Notes under the pieces: model-generated | Told to the model about the DNA's origin: nothing | The model's input: the letters and a program-made list of their open reading frames with translations, nothing else | Database searches by the model: none | Made by a program: the position numbers and the translations under genes | Assembly: GCF_019904155.1 (NCBI RefSeq) | Contig: NZ_JAHCMB010000051.1 | Span: 20,976-84,975 of the forward strand | Length of the DNA: 64,000 nucleotides | Source of the DNA: Paenibacillus sinensis | GTDB lineage: Bacteria; Bacillota; Bacilli; Paenibacillales; Paenibacillaceae | Reading direction: 5' to 3' | In this document: in pieces, positions 19,401 to 27,307 of the stretch | Layout of the letters: each line of letters opens with the position of its first letter | Position numbering within the stretch: position 1 is the stretch's first letter

Positions 19401-22400
19401 CCCGTGATGGATGAGATCATCCAGCGTATATACCTCATCCCCACGGTTAAAAATGCCCAGCTTCTGAAGTGCCAGCAGCATATGCCGAGCGCTCAATTGT
19501 TCGGTCAGCTCCCGGAATCGGGCATATTCATCCGGCGCAACCGCCTCCGGCAGACTCTGGAAAGTCCGCTGACGGCCCGCCTCTAGTACAGACGACCACA
19601 GCGCTTGCGCTTGCTCGTCGCTGACGGATTCCTCATCCATGAGGAAGTGCCCGCCTCCTGTATCCGGGACAACGTAACCAATGAGACGCTTTGATCCGGG
19701 CAGATGCTCTGCCGCCGTCACAACGGCGTCAGACACGCCGGGATGTCCTTTCAGCGCCGTTTCAATTTCGCCCAGCTCGATGCGGTGGCCGCGTATTTTA
19801 ACCTGATCATCCCTGCGGCCCAGAAACTCGATAATCTTTCCCGGCCAGTACCGCCCCAAATCCCCCGTCCGGTACCAGCGCGAGCCATTCCACATCACAA
19901 AACGCCCAGCGGTCAGCTCCGGATCGCCACGATAGCCTTGTGCGACACCGGCTCCACCGATCCACAATTCTCCGCTCACCCAATCGGGACAGTCCCTTCC
20001 CTTGTTATCCACTACCCGGTACAATTGATTGGAGAGCGGCCGTCCATACGGAATCGAAGTCCAGCTGTCAGGCAGCGGCAAGCTTACGTCATAATAATTG
20101 GACCAGATCGACGCCTCCGTCGCCCCGCCCATTGCCACTACCCCGCTGTTATCCGCAGTCTTCTGCAAGCGTTCCGGCAAATCCAGACTGATCCAGTCGC
20201 CGGAGAGCATCGCAAGGCGAAGCGAAGGGAGTGTCCGCCCTGAGCTGTCCGCAGCTGCAAGCAGCATATCCAGCAGCACCGGTACCGAATTCCACAGCGT
20301 TATTTCATAGCGCAGACACTGCTCCAGCCAATAATCCGCATCACGGCGTCTCTCCTCCGGAATCAGGACAAGCGAGCCGCCAGCGCCGAGCAGTCCGAAC
20401 AGATCATAGACGGATAAATCGAAATCCAGGGCGGATACCGCAAGCATTTTATCGCTGGAGCTTACATCGTAGCGCTGATTGATGTCGGCAATCGTATTCC
20501 ACGCAGCAGCATGACTAATTTCAACCCCCTTAGGTTCGCCCGTTGACCCCGAGGTAAAAATAATATAGGCCAGCTGCGCCGCATCGACTTCAATCGGCTC
20601 CGTCAGCGGAGCGGCGGCGAGCGCATCCTCCATTTCCAGCACTTCCTCCACGCCGTGCCATCCGGCTGCTGAATTCTCGTCGCTTGAGCTGGCTAGAACG
20701 CAGCGAATCCCCGCCTTGCGATGAATCGCTTGCCGTCTGGCAGACGGCTGCGAGATGCCAACAGGCACGTAGCAGGCTCCTGCTGCCAGAATCCCAAGCA
20801 CCGCAGCAACCTGCCCGAGTCCGCGCGGCAGCGTGACGGCAACCGCATCCCCTCTTTGTACCCCTTTTTCCAGCAAAAAGGCGGCAACCCGCAGCGCCTG
20901 CCGGGACAATTCACCATAGGACCACATCATTCCCGAGGCGCTATCAATGATCGCCGGCTGTTCCGGCTGCATAGCGGCCATGCGGAAAAATGGCGTGTGC
21001 AAGGGAGCTGCCGGCTCCATACGCTGTGCTGTTTGGTCAGTTTCTATCCGCCTAACTGCTTGGCTGTCCTCTATTGGCCGAACCGCCTGGCTTGCGTCCA
21101 TAGCCCGGTCCGCTTCGCTTGGCCCCATACACCGGGTCGCTTGGCTTGCGTCCACAAGACCGGTTGTTCCATTTCCATCCTCAACTTCCGCCGCCCGGTC
21201 TGCCCGTTCTGTCTCCCACAGCACATCGACCGAATCGGACCAGTCATTGGAGCGCCCGGTAAGCCAGACCATCAGAGTACCCAGCGCGCCGAACATATCG
21301 TCAAGAAGTCCTTCGGGGAATAGCTCATCGACGGAATCCCATGATAGAAGCAGCCCGCCATCCATTTCGTAGATCTGAAAATCGAGCCACACCTGAGGAG
21401 TCTGCGAAATCATATAGCCCAGCTTGCCGAGCGTATTCAGACATTCCCCGTTAAGCAGCGGCGTGCCCAAGTTGCAGGCAAACACGACCGGAGCGAAATC
21501 CCTCTCGCCCGGATGAAGGCGCGCTAACTCCCGCTGCAGCTGAACACCGGAATAGGCGGCATGCGCCACATCCTCATGGAAACGGGACTGAATATCCTTC
21601 ACTCGCTGTACAAAAGGCTGCGAGGTCTCGCAGTCAACGGACAGCAGCAGCAAATTTGTGAAATCTGCCACGACTTCATCAATGCCCGGCTCGCCGCTCT
21701 GCCGATCGAACAGCGGAATATTCACGAGAAACCGGGATTGGGTGCTGAACCGGTCCAGCACTTCTGCATAGGCGGCAAGCAGCACCATCGCCGGTGTAAC
21801 TCCACTCGCAGCCGCCCGTTTTTGCAGCAGCTCCCACTTCTCCGGCTCCACAATGAATGAACGTCTGGAGAAGACAGGCTGCTTCACCGTCTCCGGTCTG
21901 ACCCTTAACGGCAAGCCCGGAGCAGATGGCAGCCCGGGAAGGCGCTGCTGCCAGTACTCCGCCGCTCTTTCTAACTCCGCAGCGCGGCGGGCTTCTTCCC
22001 TCCCGAGATAGGCGGCGAAGCTCCAGTTCTTCGGCGCAGCAGGCTCAACGCCCCGCGCATAAGCCGCGGCCAAATCCCGCAGCACAATATGCAGGCTCTG
22101 CACATCGGCTGAGAGCAAATCAATATCGAAGTGGAGGCGGGAGCGGCCTTCCGTCAGCAGACTTAACGCCAATCCGGCTACCTGGCCCTTCTCCACTTCA
22201 AGGCGCCGATGCGACAGCTGTTTCCGTATCCCGGACAGCTCCCGCTGGCGTTCATCCTCCGGACAGTGCCGCAGATCATACACAGTCAGCGATCCCGCAC
22301 AGGCTTGCTCCATCAGCTCTTGCCGTCCATCCGGCAAATACCGGGTGCGAAGGCTGCCGTGATGGTCCTGCACCTGCCACCACGCCCGTTCCAGACGGTC

Positions 22401-22850
22401 TGCCTCAAGGCCATTCCCGTCCAGCTCCAGATAGGCATGACAGCCAACGCCGCCGAGCGGCTGATCATCGCGCCTGCCGATCCAGTACGCATGCTGTACA
22501 TCTGTCAGCGGAAACGGCTCATTTGTTGGCACAGGCTCACCCGGCCCATTATGATTATCTGCGTTGTTATCCGTATCAATTGCTTGATTATCACGGTTGA
22601 GTAAAGCCCACCAGTCGCAAAATCGGGGCGAAGCAATCAGCTCGGCGAAGGTGACGGAACCCCCCATACGCCGCCAATTGCTGACCATTCGCATCATTTG
22701 CAGTGAATCCAGTCCCAGTTCGATCAAATTTTGCCCATCTTCAAAATCGAGAGACTCCGGCAGCATGCTTTGAACTTGCCGCCGCATCTCCTCATAGCTC
22801 AAGGAAGATTCGGAGGCATTCGCCAAGTCCGGTTTCAGCTTCCCGTTCAT
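13488..22850 (-). CDS. NRPS: ArCP-Cy-A(Cys)-MT*-PCP-Cy-A(Cys)-MT*-PCP
   Basis: A 3120-residue synthetase. Order: aryl carrier with GLDSL (Ser49); Cy1 (112-545, DLLSADVQS); A1 (from about 620, FTSGSTGEPKG); a methyltransferase-like insert (1040-1460) whose SAM motif is degraded to IIEIGARSSS; carrier Ser1557; Cy2 (1622-2065, DNLLFDGWS); A2 (2080-2520, YTSGSTGKPKG); a second insert (2570-2975) with VLEIGTRSGG; carrier Ser3067. Both A pockets (FDLSVYD, LWN, GGATEASIWSN) read as Cys-type. Degraded inserts of this kind act as epimerases in PchE, so these may invert bound Cys or thiazoline. There is no thioesterase: the chain should pass to the 1886-residue NRPS, whose TubC-type docking domain could bind the acidic tail EYEEGVI. 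Two linkers are low-complexity repeats. Start ATG 22850 has GGGGGAATCC upstream. Confidence 0.93.
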   Translation of the reverse strand: MNGKLKPDLANASESSLSYEEMRRQVQSMLPESLDFEDGQNLIELGLDSLQMMRMVSNWRRMGGSVTFAELIASPRFCDWWALLNRDNQAIDTDNNADNHNGPGEPVPTNEPFPLTDVQHAYWIGRRDDQPLGGVGCHAYLELDGNGLEADRLERAWWQVQDHHGSLRTRYLPDGRQELMEQACAGSLTVYDLRHCPEDERQRELSGIRKQLSHRRLEVEKGQVAGLALSLLTEGRSRLHFDIDLLSADVQSLHIVLRDLAAAYARGVEPAAPKNWSFAAYLGREEARRAAELERAAEYWQQRLPGLPSAPGLPLRVRPETVKQPVFSRRSFIVEPEKWELLQKRAAASGVTPAMVLLAAYAEVLDRFSTQSRFLVNIPLFDRQSGEPGIDEVVADFTNLLLLSVDCETSQPFVQRVKDIQSRFHEDVAHAAYSGVQLQRELARLHPGERDFAPVVFACNLGTPLLNGECLNTLGKLGYMISQTPQVWLDFQIYEMDGGLLLSWDSVDELFPEGLLDDMFGALGTLMVWLTGRSNDWSDSVDVLWETERADRAAEVEDGNGTTGLVDASQATRCMGPSEADRAMDASQAVRPIEDSQAVRRIETDQTAQRMEPAAPLHTPFFRMAAMQPEQPAIIDSASGMMWSYGELSRQALRVAAFLLEKGVQRGDAVAVTLPRGLGQVAAVLGILAAGACYVPVGISQPSARRQAIHRKAGIRCVLASSSDENSAAGWHGVEEVLEMEDALAAAPLTEPIEVDAAQLAYIIFTSGSTGEPKGVEISHAAAWNTIADINQRYDVSSSDKMLAVSALDFDLSVYDLFGLLGAGGSLVLIPEERRRDADYWLEQCLRYEITLWNSVPVLLDMLLAAADSSGRTLPSLRLAMLSGDWISLDLPERLQKTADNSGVVAMGGATEASIWSNYYDVSLPLPDSWTSIPYGRPLSNQLYRVVDNKGRDCPDWVSGELWIGGAGVAQGYRGDPELTAGRFVMWNGSRWYRTGDLGRYWPGKIIEFLGRRDDQVKIRGHRIELGEIETALKGHPGVSDAVVTAAEHLPGSKRLIGYVVPDTGGGHFLMDEESVSDEQAQALWSSVLEAGRQRTFQSLPEAVAPDEYARFRELTEQLSARHMLLALQKLGIFNRGDEVYTLDDLIHHGQIQPRYRAMMERWLEELGAGGCVRQHAPGVFGLARAAAVAAEADSECAGSPAQAIAAYLQEVGRSSADLLQGKTDPLEVFFPKDADLSPERLMEAMPGMNMRLGLAGLLIDSAVRQKASQGRLRIIEIGARSSSLTRTMLSCLERRGEDEASYTLTDTSAHFLRGTEKRLGAIGAHVTCQLLDLDRSPMEQGFAAHSYDIVLASDSLHRARNIESSLANVRSLLAPGGLLLALEMTRNSRLQQITTAFLEDGFTRFQDARQMTKQPLLAAEQWKQLLAGKEYTAAALFPGPDEPADVYGMHVIAAQAPARIRRFNPQRLADYLSSRLPDYMLPAVLFPLERLPLNGNGKVNRRALPSPVNWQKTGQAVTETLPRTPVERELADIWFSILGNTDIGASDNFFSLGGDSLLAVKLISRVRERLNIQLPLGSLFEAPTIAGLAERVEALLEAGGHYGDSAGLPQLVPAAGQEHLPFPLTDIQQAYWLGREGVYALGNVSTHCYFEIEGIGLDIMRVEQAWQTLIRQHGMMRAIVLPGGQEQQILQDVPDYRIRVADWRERSAEETEMRLMAVREEMSHQVLAADSWPLFEVRAALLPGDRVRLQISFDNLLFDGWSMFHQLSEWGRLYRNPGGSLPELELSFRDYVLAQEQLKATERYKRDLQYWLDRLDDLPPAPDLVLAQSPESITRQRFCRQDVRLERETWDKLRKEAARAGLSPSGLLLAAYAETLAAWSRNTAFTINLTQFNRLPLHPQVGELVGDFTSLTLLAVDMASGCTFLERARNVQQRLWDDLDHPLVGGVQVQRELARRSGAHTGGSMPIVFTSALGVDNWNEDGEGDRWLGKLVYNITQTPQVWLDHQVVEQDGELLLIWDTVEGLFPEGMLEDMFEAYCKLLLRLAEDERSWQAVRASLIDLPRLEARRRANETAAPLSPDTLDGLFTRQAALRPEQLAVIASGRILTYGELDRLSDEIAALLRERNVLPDTLVAIVMEKGWEQVAAALGILKAGAAYLPLDPSYPKARLHEILEDGGVKVALTQSWIDGGLAWPEGIERLQADRITPGEHAKTAPGSASRPENLAYVIYTSGSTGKPKGVIIDHRGAVNTVLDINRRFGVGCGDRVLSLSSLNFDLSVYDVFGLLAAGAAIILPEAESLRDPARWLAWMEQEQVTLWNTVPAFMQMLLEHACGGAKDTARKPDQQLPQALRLVLLSGDWIPLDLPERIRGLFRNAQVAGLGGATEASIWSNCFVIEDIKSEWKSIPYGYPLANQRYYVLNELLEDCPVWVPGGLYIGGTGLARGYWRDEDKTRERFILHPRTGERLYSTGDKGRYLPDGCLEFLGREDYQVKIRGHRIELGEIEAAMKQLPGVKEAVVLVAGEEAGEQRLTGYVVGQVEQIGQIERIEQVGQIGQIGNLEQMGKDVLDSNPELELFELKSADAETLRRCRQELEAAEQLTMKRLLSAADPEAIAAYRYELESASICAIRDAFIGCGLYTREGERCSQHELMRRMKVQPRYETLLLHWLAALVEDGWLEREPSDMYTAIRPLSREMPAGRAAEVLERHPGLAMKIEQVHRLFRESRASITGLLQGGIEPLELFLEKDTFLTPEALHPYNAAAPFYNELLQALFRTIIHAHHPDKPLRVLEIGTRSGGFADILAPLLPAGRGHHYMYSDESDFFIERARAGHSQADLLEYMRFDMNENPQTQGCEPHLYDVVVADNTLHRAVKIGAMLKHLRQLLAPGGILLFTEAVEDSTLLLTTAGFFEDGFSRFEDERQHRQLPLLPGERWKELLQEAGYRLVGGSPEAELASEIYGQQLFIAQAPETAAHLVPERLGDVLRRRLPDYMVPAALMLLDELPLSANGKVDRKALAALGLRMERPAAKAGVLPVTELQRQLAALWQEVLGCGEPGLEDSFFHMGGDSLRAIQCVNAMKERLGIEMTLQQLFAAPTLGGLAELIEALHEAADKIEYEEGVI

Positions 22851-22886
22851 ACTGGATTCCCCCTTTCTTCATCAAGACAAGTCCAA

Positions 22887-25880
22887 TCATTGACGCGCGG
22901 TTTCCTGTTCGGCGCTGGAAGCAACCAGTCTTGCCGAGAAGCTGCTCAGCTTCTCCCTTGTCTCCTCCAGCTCGCGGGCCGGCAGTGACATGCCGACAAC
23001 ACCGGCTCCGGCCTGGAGCCATGCGGCTCCATCCTGCTGGAAGATCGTCCGCAGTACGAGAGCGGCATCCAGCGCCCCGCTGCTGTCCACGGTCAGAACG
23101 GAGCCGCTGTACAGATTCCGGGGCTGATCTTCGATCAGGCCGATCGCCTCGATCGCTTCCCTTTTGGGGATGCCGGAGGCGGTCACCGCCGGGAACAACA
23201 CCCGTAACGCGTGCCAGGCGCTGCAGCCATCCTTCAGCTTGCCTCTCAGCCGGGAGCCCAGATGCTGCACCGTTCCCCGGTTCATAACGGACATGAAGTC
23301 ACTGACCACAATGGTGCCGCTATCGCATACCTGCTCTAGTTCCTCGAACGCCAGCTTGACGGATACAGCATGCTCCGCAATCTCCTTCGGATCATTGATT
23401 AACTCGGTTCTCAGCCTGTTCTCTTCGTACTTGCTGCTGCCGGCGGAGCGCGTACCCGCCAGCGGAAGTGTACTAATCCAGCCGTGAGCGTCAACCTCGA
23501 CGACGGTCTCCGGGCTGAATCCGGCCGCTTGCAAGCCGCCCAGATTCAGGAGATACGATCGCGCCGGATTGTTGGCCCGCCGGCCCGCCACATAACTCGC
23601 AACCATGTCAAGCTCGCGGTTAAGCGGAATCCTCCGGGACAGGATTACCTTCTGATAACGGCGCTGCCGGATATCCTCCACGGCTTGTCCCACCTTGCCG
23701 AGATAGGCTTCGGCACCACTGGTGGCTGCTTCCGGACAAGCCGCTCCGGCCCGATCCAACCTGCACGCAAGCTGCTGTGCTAATCTCCCGTTCAGCAGCG
23801 ATTCAACGATCTGCTTCAGCATGTCAAGCTGTTCCCGGGCAACAGCCCGGAGCAGCATTTCACCGCCGCGGAAGCGCACTTCGGCCTCGGGGATGCACAG
23901 CTTCAGCAGACATGGATTTTCGTTAAGAAGCGGCAAGCCCTGATAGTACCGGGCCAGTGAGAAATTCGCAATGCCGTAGGCTCGCCAGTCCGGGAGCGGG
24001 ACCCCGCTCAATGCTTGCTGAAGCCCCTCACTCAAGTCGAGATTCGGCAGCCGCAGCGTATGCGATCCCGTCTGCAGAGTAATGAAATCACTGTCGGCAG
24101 TCAGCATGGTATGAATGCCGAGGCCGATCGAAAGCTCGTCCCGGTTCTCATAGAGTACATATTGATCATACAGACCGCAATCGATGAGCTGTGCCGCCAC
24201 CAGATGAACATCGCCTGCAAAGGCAATCGTTGTCTCCCAATAACGCATCTCTACGCCGTCCACTTCTGCTGCTGCCACGGATTGCAGTGAGGAAGCCATC
24301 TGTCTGAGTTTGGTTTTATCCACTTTACCGACACTGGTCAGCGGCCAGCCGGCAACGAACATTATTTGATCCGGCATTTTGTAGCGGGCTATCCCCTTCT
24401 CCCGCAAGAAACGGTGCAGATCAAGCAGGCCCGGCTCCTGAGAGTCCGTGATAACGCAAGCACAGCTTCGCTCCCCGAGCCGCTTGTCGGGCAGGCCCAC
24501 GATAACGATGTCCTTCACACTCGGATGCTGAAGCAGCAGGGACTCGATTTCGGCCGGATCGATTTTTTCCCCTGCACGGTTAATCTGCTCTTTGATCCGC
24601 CCGCCGATTTGAATATGGCCTGCGGGTGTCCATCTGGCAAGATCTCCGGAACAGTAATAGCCCTCTGCCGTAAAGGACTTGCGGTTCTGTTCGGGTGCCC
24701 TATAGTAGCCGGTAATCGTATAGGGCCCGCGGACCATCAGCTCCCCGAACTGCCCCGGGGCAGCCTCGGACCCGTGCTCATCGACAATTCGGATCTCGTC
24801 CTGCTCCGACAGCGGCTTGCCCTGGCTGCTCCATATCGCCATATCATCATCATCCAGCGCCGTACAGCAGATCAACCCTTCCGCCATGCCAAACACCTGC
24901 TGCAGCCGGCAGCCCAGCTCCGGCATAATCCGCCGCGCAAGCGACTCCTCAAGCATCGCCCCCCCGACCTGCACCACCTCCAGACTGGAAAGGTCACTTG
25001 CCTTGTTCCACTCCAGCTCCTCAAGCCACAATTTAACGAGGGCGGGCACAAGTGATGTAATCGTGACGCGCTCACGCTCAATCAGCGGAAAAGCTTCATC
25101 ACAGCTAGTAGTCGCACACATGACCACTTTGCCGCCAGTGGCAAAGATGCCCATAATGCCGGGGCAGCACAGCGGAAAATTGTGGGCGACCGGCAGCACC
25201 GCCAGATAAATGCTATGCTCGCTCAATCCGGCCCGCCTCGCGGCAGCCTCGGCATTATAGAAATAATCGGCATGACTTCGCGGAATGAGCTTGGGTGTGC
25301 CGGTCGTACCGCCGGACAGCAGCAGGAGCGCTATATCCGAAGGCTCCGGTCCGCTCAGCTCCATCGGCGGCCTGATCACATCGGCGAGGCGGATAGCCTC
25401 CGCGCTGTTCCCGTCAACAATCAGATTTCTGACGCAAGCATGGCTGCTCAGCAGCTTACGGGCCATCGCAGCATAATCGAAGCCCATCCATGTATCCGGC
25501 ACGATATAGGCAACCGGCTGCGCGAGGCTGAAAATCCCGTCCAGCTCCCCTTCCCTATGGGCAGGCAGCGCAAGTACAGGCAGAGCGCCGATTCGAAACA
25601 AGGCGAAGCAGCTGGCCACGAACGATATACGATTCGGAAGCTGGATGACAACGTTGTCGCCCTTTCCGATGCCCAGTTGGGCAAAACCGGCCGCCAGCTC
25701 ATCTACCCGGCGATCCAGCTCCCTGTAGGATATCCTCTTGTCGCCCTCTACTATAGCAGTGCTGCCGCCATATCGGTTGGCCCATACTCTCAAATGCTGT
25801 CCGAGCGTTAATGGCTGATACAGACCCAGCCACTCCTTCCGGGAAGCGTGATTGCCCAGCTCTTTGTTACTGTTCAACAT
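22887..25880 (-). CDS. Fused salicyl-AMP ligase and salicylate synthase
   Basis: A 997-residue bifunctional protein. Residues 1 to about 533 are an aryl-adenylating enzyme of the DhbE/YbtE/PchD family (SGGTTGTPK near 189-197, A10 lysine in SVGKVDK). The acid pocket reads AHNFPLCCPG; DhbE, which prefers dihydroxybenzoate, has Ser where this has the second Cys, and Cys there is typical of salicylate enzymes. Residues 540-997 are an MbtI/Irp9-type chorismate-utilizing salicylate synthase with RYQKVILSR (Lys744, general base by family analogy), PLAGTR (about 806-811) and LYSGSVLTVDSSG. The two activities are separate proteins in yersiniabactin, pyochelin and mycobactin systems. It supplies and activates the starter unit for the aryl carrier 36 bases downstream. 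Start ATG 25880 follows GAGGAGGAG. Confidence 0.92.
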   Translation of the reverse strand: MLNSNKELGNHASRKEWLGLYQPLTLGQHLRVWANRYGGSTAIVEGDKRISYRELDRRVDELAAGFAQLGIGKGDNVVIQLPNRISFVASCFALFRIGALPVLALPAHREGELDGIFSLAQPVAYIVPDTWMGFDYAAMARKLLSSHACVRNLIVDGNSAEAIRLADVIRPPMELSGPEPSDIALLLLSGGTTGTPKLIPRSHADYFYNAEAAARRAGLSEHSIYLAVLPVAHNFPLCCPGIMGIFATGGKVVMCATTSCDEAFPLIERERVTITSLVPALVKLWLEELEWNKASDLSSLEVVQVGGAMLEESLARRIMPELGCRLQQVFGMAEGLICCTALDDDDMAIWSSQGKPLSEQDEIRIVDEHGSEAAPGQFGELMVRGPYTITGYYRAPEQNRKSFTAEGYYCSGDLARWTPAGHIQIGGRIKEQINRAGEKIDPAEIESLLLQHPSVKDIVIVGLPDKRLGERSCACVITDSQEPGLLDLHRFLREKGIARYKMPDQIMFVAGWPLTSVGKVDKTKLRQMASSLQSVAAAEVDGVEMRYWETTIAFAGDVHLVAAQLIDCGLYDQYVLYENRDELSIGLGIHTMLTADSDFITLQTGSHTLRLPNLDLSEGLQQALSGVPLPDWRAYGIANFSLARYYQGLPLLNENPCLLKLCIPEAEVRFRGGEMLLRAVAREQLDMLKQIVESLLNGRLAQQLACRLDRAGAACPEAATSGAEAYLGKVGQAVEDIRQRRYQKVILSRRIPLNRELDMVASYVAGRRANNPARSYLLNLGGLQAAGFSPETVVEVDAHGWISTLPLAGTRSAGSSKYEENRLRTELINDPKEIAEHAVSVKLAFEELEQVCDSGTIVVSDFMSVMNRGTVQHLGSRLRGKLKDGCSAWHALRVLFPAVTASGIPKREAIEAIGLIEDQPRNLYSGSVLTVDSSGALDAALVLRTIFQQDGAAWLQAGAGVVGMSLPARELEETREKLSSFSARLVASSAEQETARQ

Positions 25881-25909
25881 GGTTCTCCTCCTCGCTTCTC
25901 ATCCATGTA

Positions 25910-27307
25910 TTATTGCAGCACAACACTCTGATCAGGAAACGGCTTCTGCCGCTTGCGCAGTGCGGTGAACGCTCTGCTGACGAGCAAGACCGTCCACAGT
26001 ACGATTACAGCGTCGATAGCCAAAGACCCGTAATACACGCCCGCCACTCCCATCACCCGGGGCAACAGCAGCATGACCGGCACATAGAACACAAGCTGTC
26101 TTGCCATGCCGATCAGAGCAGCCGGTTTCCCCTGGTCGATCGACGGAAACAGCGTCATGGCCATGAAAATGGCTGACAGCAGCGGCAGAACAGCCATGTA
26201 CAACCGGAAATACAGCAGTTGCTCGGCGCCTAAAGACTGCTCCGGCATCATGAGGTGGAGAATAAACTGCGGCGAGGCCATCGACAAGATCCAGAAGGGA
26301 AGCGTCAGCACCATCGAGGCGAACGTGAAAATTTTATAAGACCGGATAACCCGCTCCCACCGCCCGGCTCCATAGTTGATGCCAATGACCGGCTGCAGCG
26401 CCCGCATTAAGCCAAAGATTGGTGTCAGCAAAAAAGTGAATACACGATAGACGACGCCGTAGAAGGCGATATCCTGCACAGTGCCATGGCGAGCCAGCGC
26501 GTTGAATACGACAATTCCCTGCACCAGACTCATCACGACCATAATCAGCGAGGAGAAGCCAAGGCTCAATATGGATTTGATGATGGAAGCTTCCCAATAC
26601 AAAAGAGAGGCTTTCGTCTTGAATGAGGAGAAGCCCCGGCTGAAATAGATCCAGCCAAGCAGCGAGTAGACGAGCATTCCGGCATTCGTAGCCCAGGCTG
26701 CACCTTCAATACCTAGCCCCATTCGGGCAACCAGCACATAGTTAAAAAGAACATCGGCGGCAAGACCGATCCCCATAACCAGTGCGGCTGTCTTCATTTT
26801 GCCTTCGGCTCTCACAATCATGTTCGTGGCCAGCCCGTAAATCCAGAACAAGGCGCCGAGGACGGTAATACGGAAATAATGTTCGCCCAGAACCAGCGCA
26901 TCGCCTTCTCCGCCCATCAGCCGGATCAGCTGATTGGAGAATAATAATCCGAAGGCCATGTACACAACCGTAATCAGGAGCGTGAGACTGTTCACATGAC
27001 CCAGCAGCTTCTCCTGCTTCGCTTTGTCCTTGCTCCCGATGGCGATGCTGAGCACAGCCCCCGCCCCTACGCCGATCAGCGAGCCGATCCCATTGGTAAT
27101 CTGGGTGAGCGGATAGGCTACCGACACACCGGCTAGCGCCGTCTCCCCGATGTAGCGTCCAACAAACACCGCGGCGATGACGGCATTCAGACCATACAGC
27201 ACCATCGCTATGATGGCCGGCCAAGACAGCCGCAGCATAACGCTCCACAAATTTCCATCCACAATGAATTGCTGCTCTGATTTCTCGCTGTTGCTCATAC
27301 CGCTCAC
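25910..27307 (-). CDS. MATE family efflux transporter
   Basis: A 465-residue multidrug-and-toxic-compound-extrusion transporter with about twelve membrane segments in two related halves (LSWPAIIAMVLYGLNAVIAA in the first, LSLGFSSLIMVVMSLVQGIV in the second). The start is most likely GTG at 27307: AAGGAGG lies seven bases before it, and GTGA overlaps the stop of the ABC gene. The in-frame ATG at 27298 is too far from that site, and an upstream frame start at 27367 would overlap the ABC gene by 64 bases. In this operon it is the best candidate to export the newly made metallophore. Substrate inferred from context only. Confidence 0.88.
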   Translation of the reverse strand: MSGMSNSEKSEQQFIVDGNLWSVMLRLSWPAIIAMVLYGLNAVIAAVFVGRYIGETALAGVSVAYPLTQITNGIGSLIGVGAGAVLSIAIGSKDKAKQEKLLGHVNSLTLLITVVYMAFGLLFSNQLIRLMGGEGDALVLGEHYFRITVLGALFWIYGLATNMIVRAEGKMKTAALVMGIGLAADVLFNYVLVARMGLGIEGAAWATNAGMLVYSLLGWIYFSRGFSSFKTKASLLYWEASIIKSILSLGFSSLIMVVMSLVQGIVVFNALARHGTVQDIAFYGVVYRVFTFLLTPIFGLMRALQPVIGINYGAGRWERVIRSYKIFTFASMVLTLPFWILSMASPQFILHLMMPEQSLGAEQLLYFRLYMAVLPLLSAIFMAMTLFPSIDQGKPAALIGMARQLVFYVPVMLLLPRVMGVAGVYYGSLAIDAVIVLWTVLLVSRAFTALRKRQKPFPDQSVVLQ

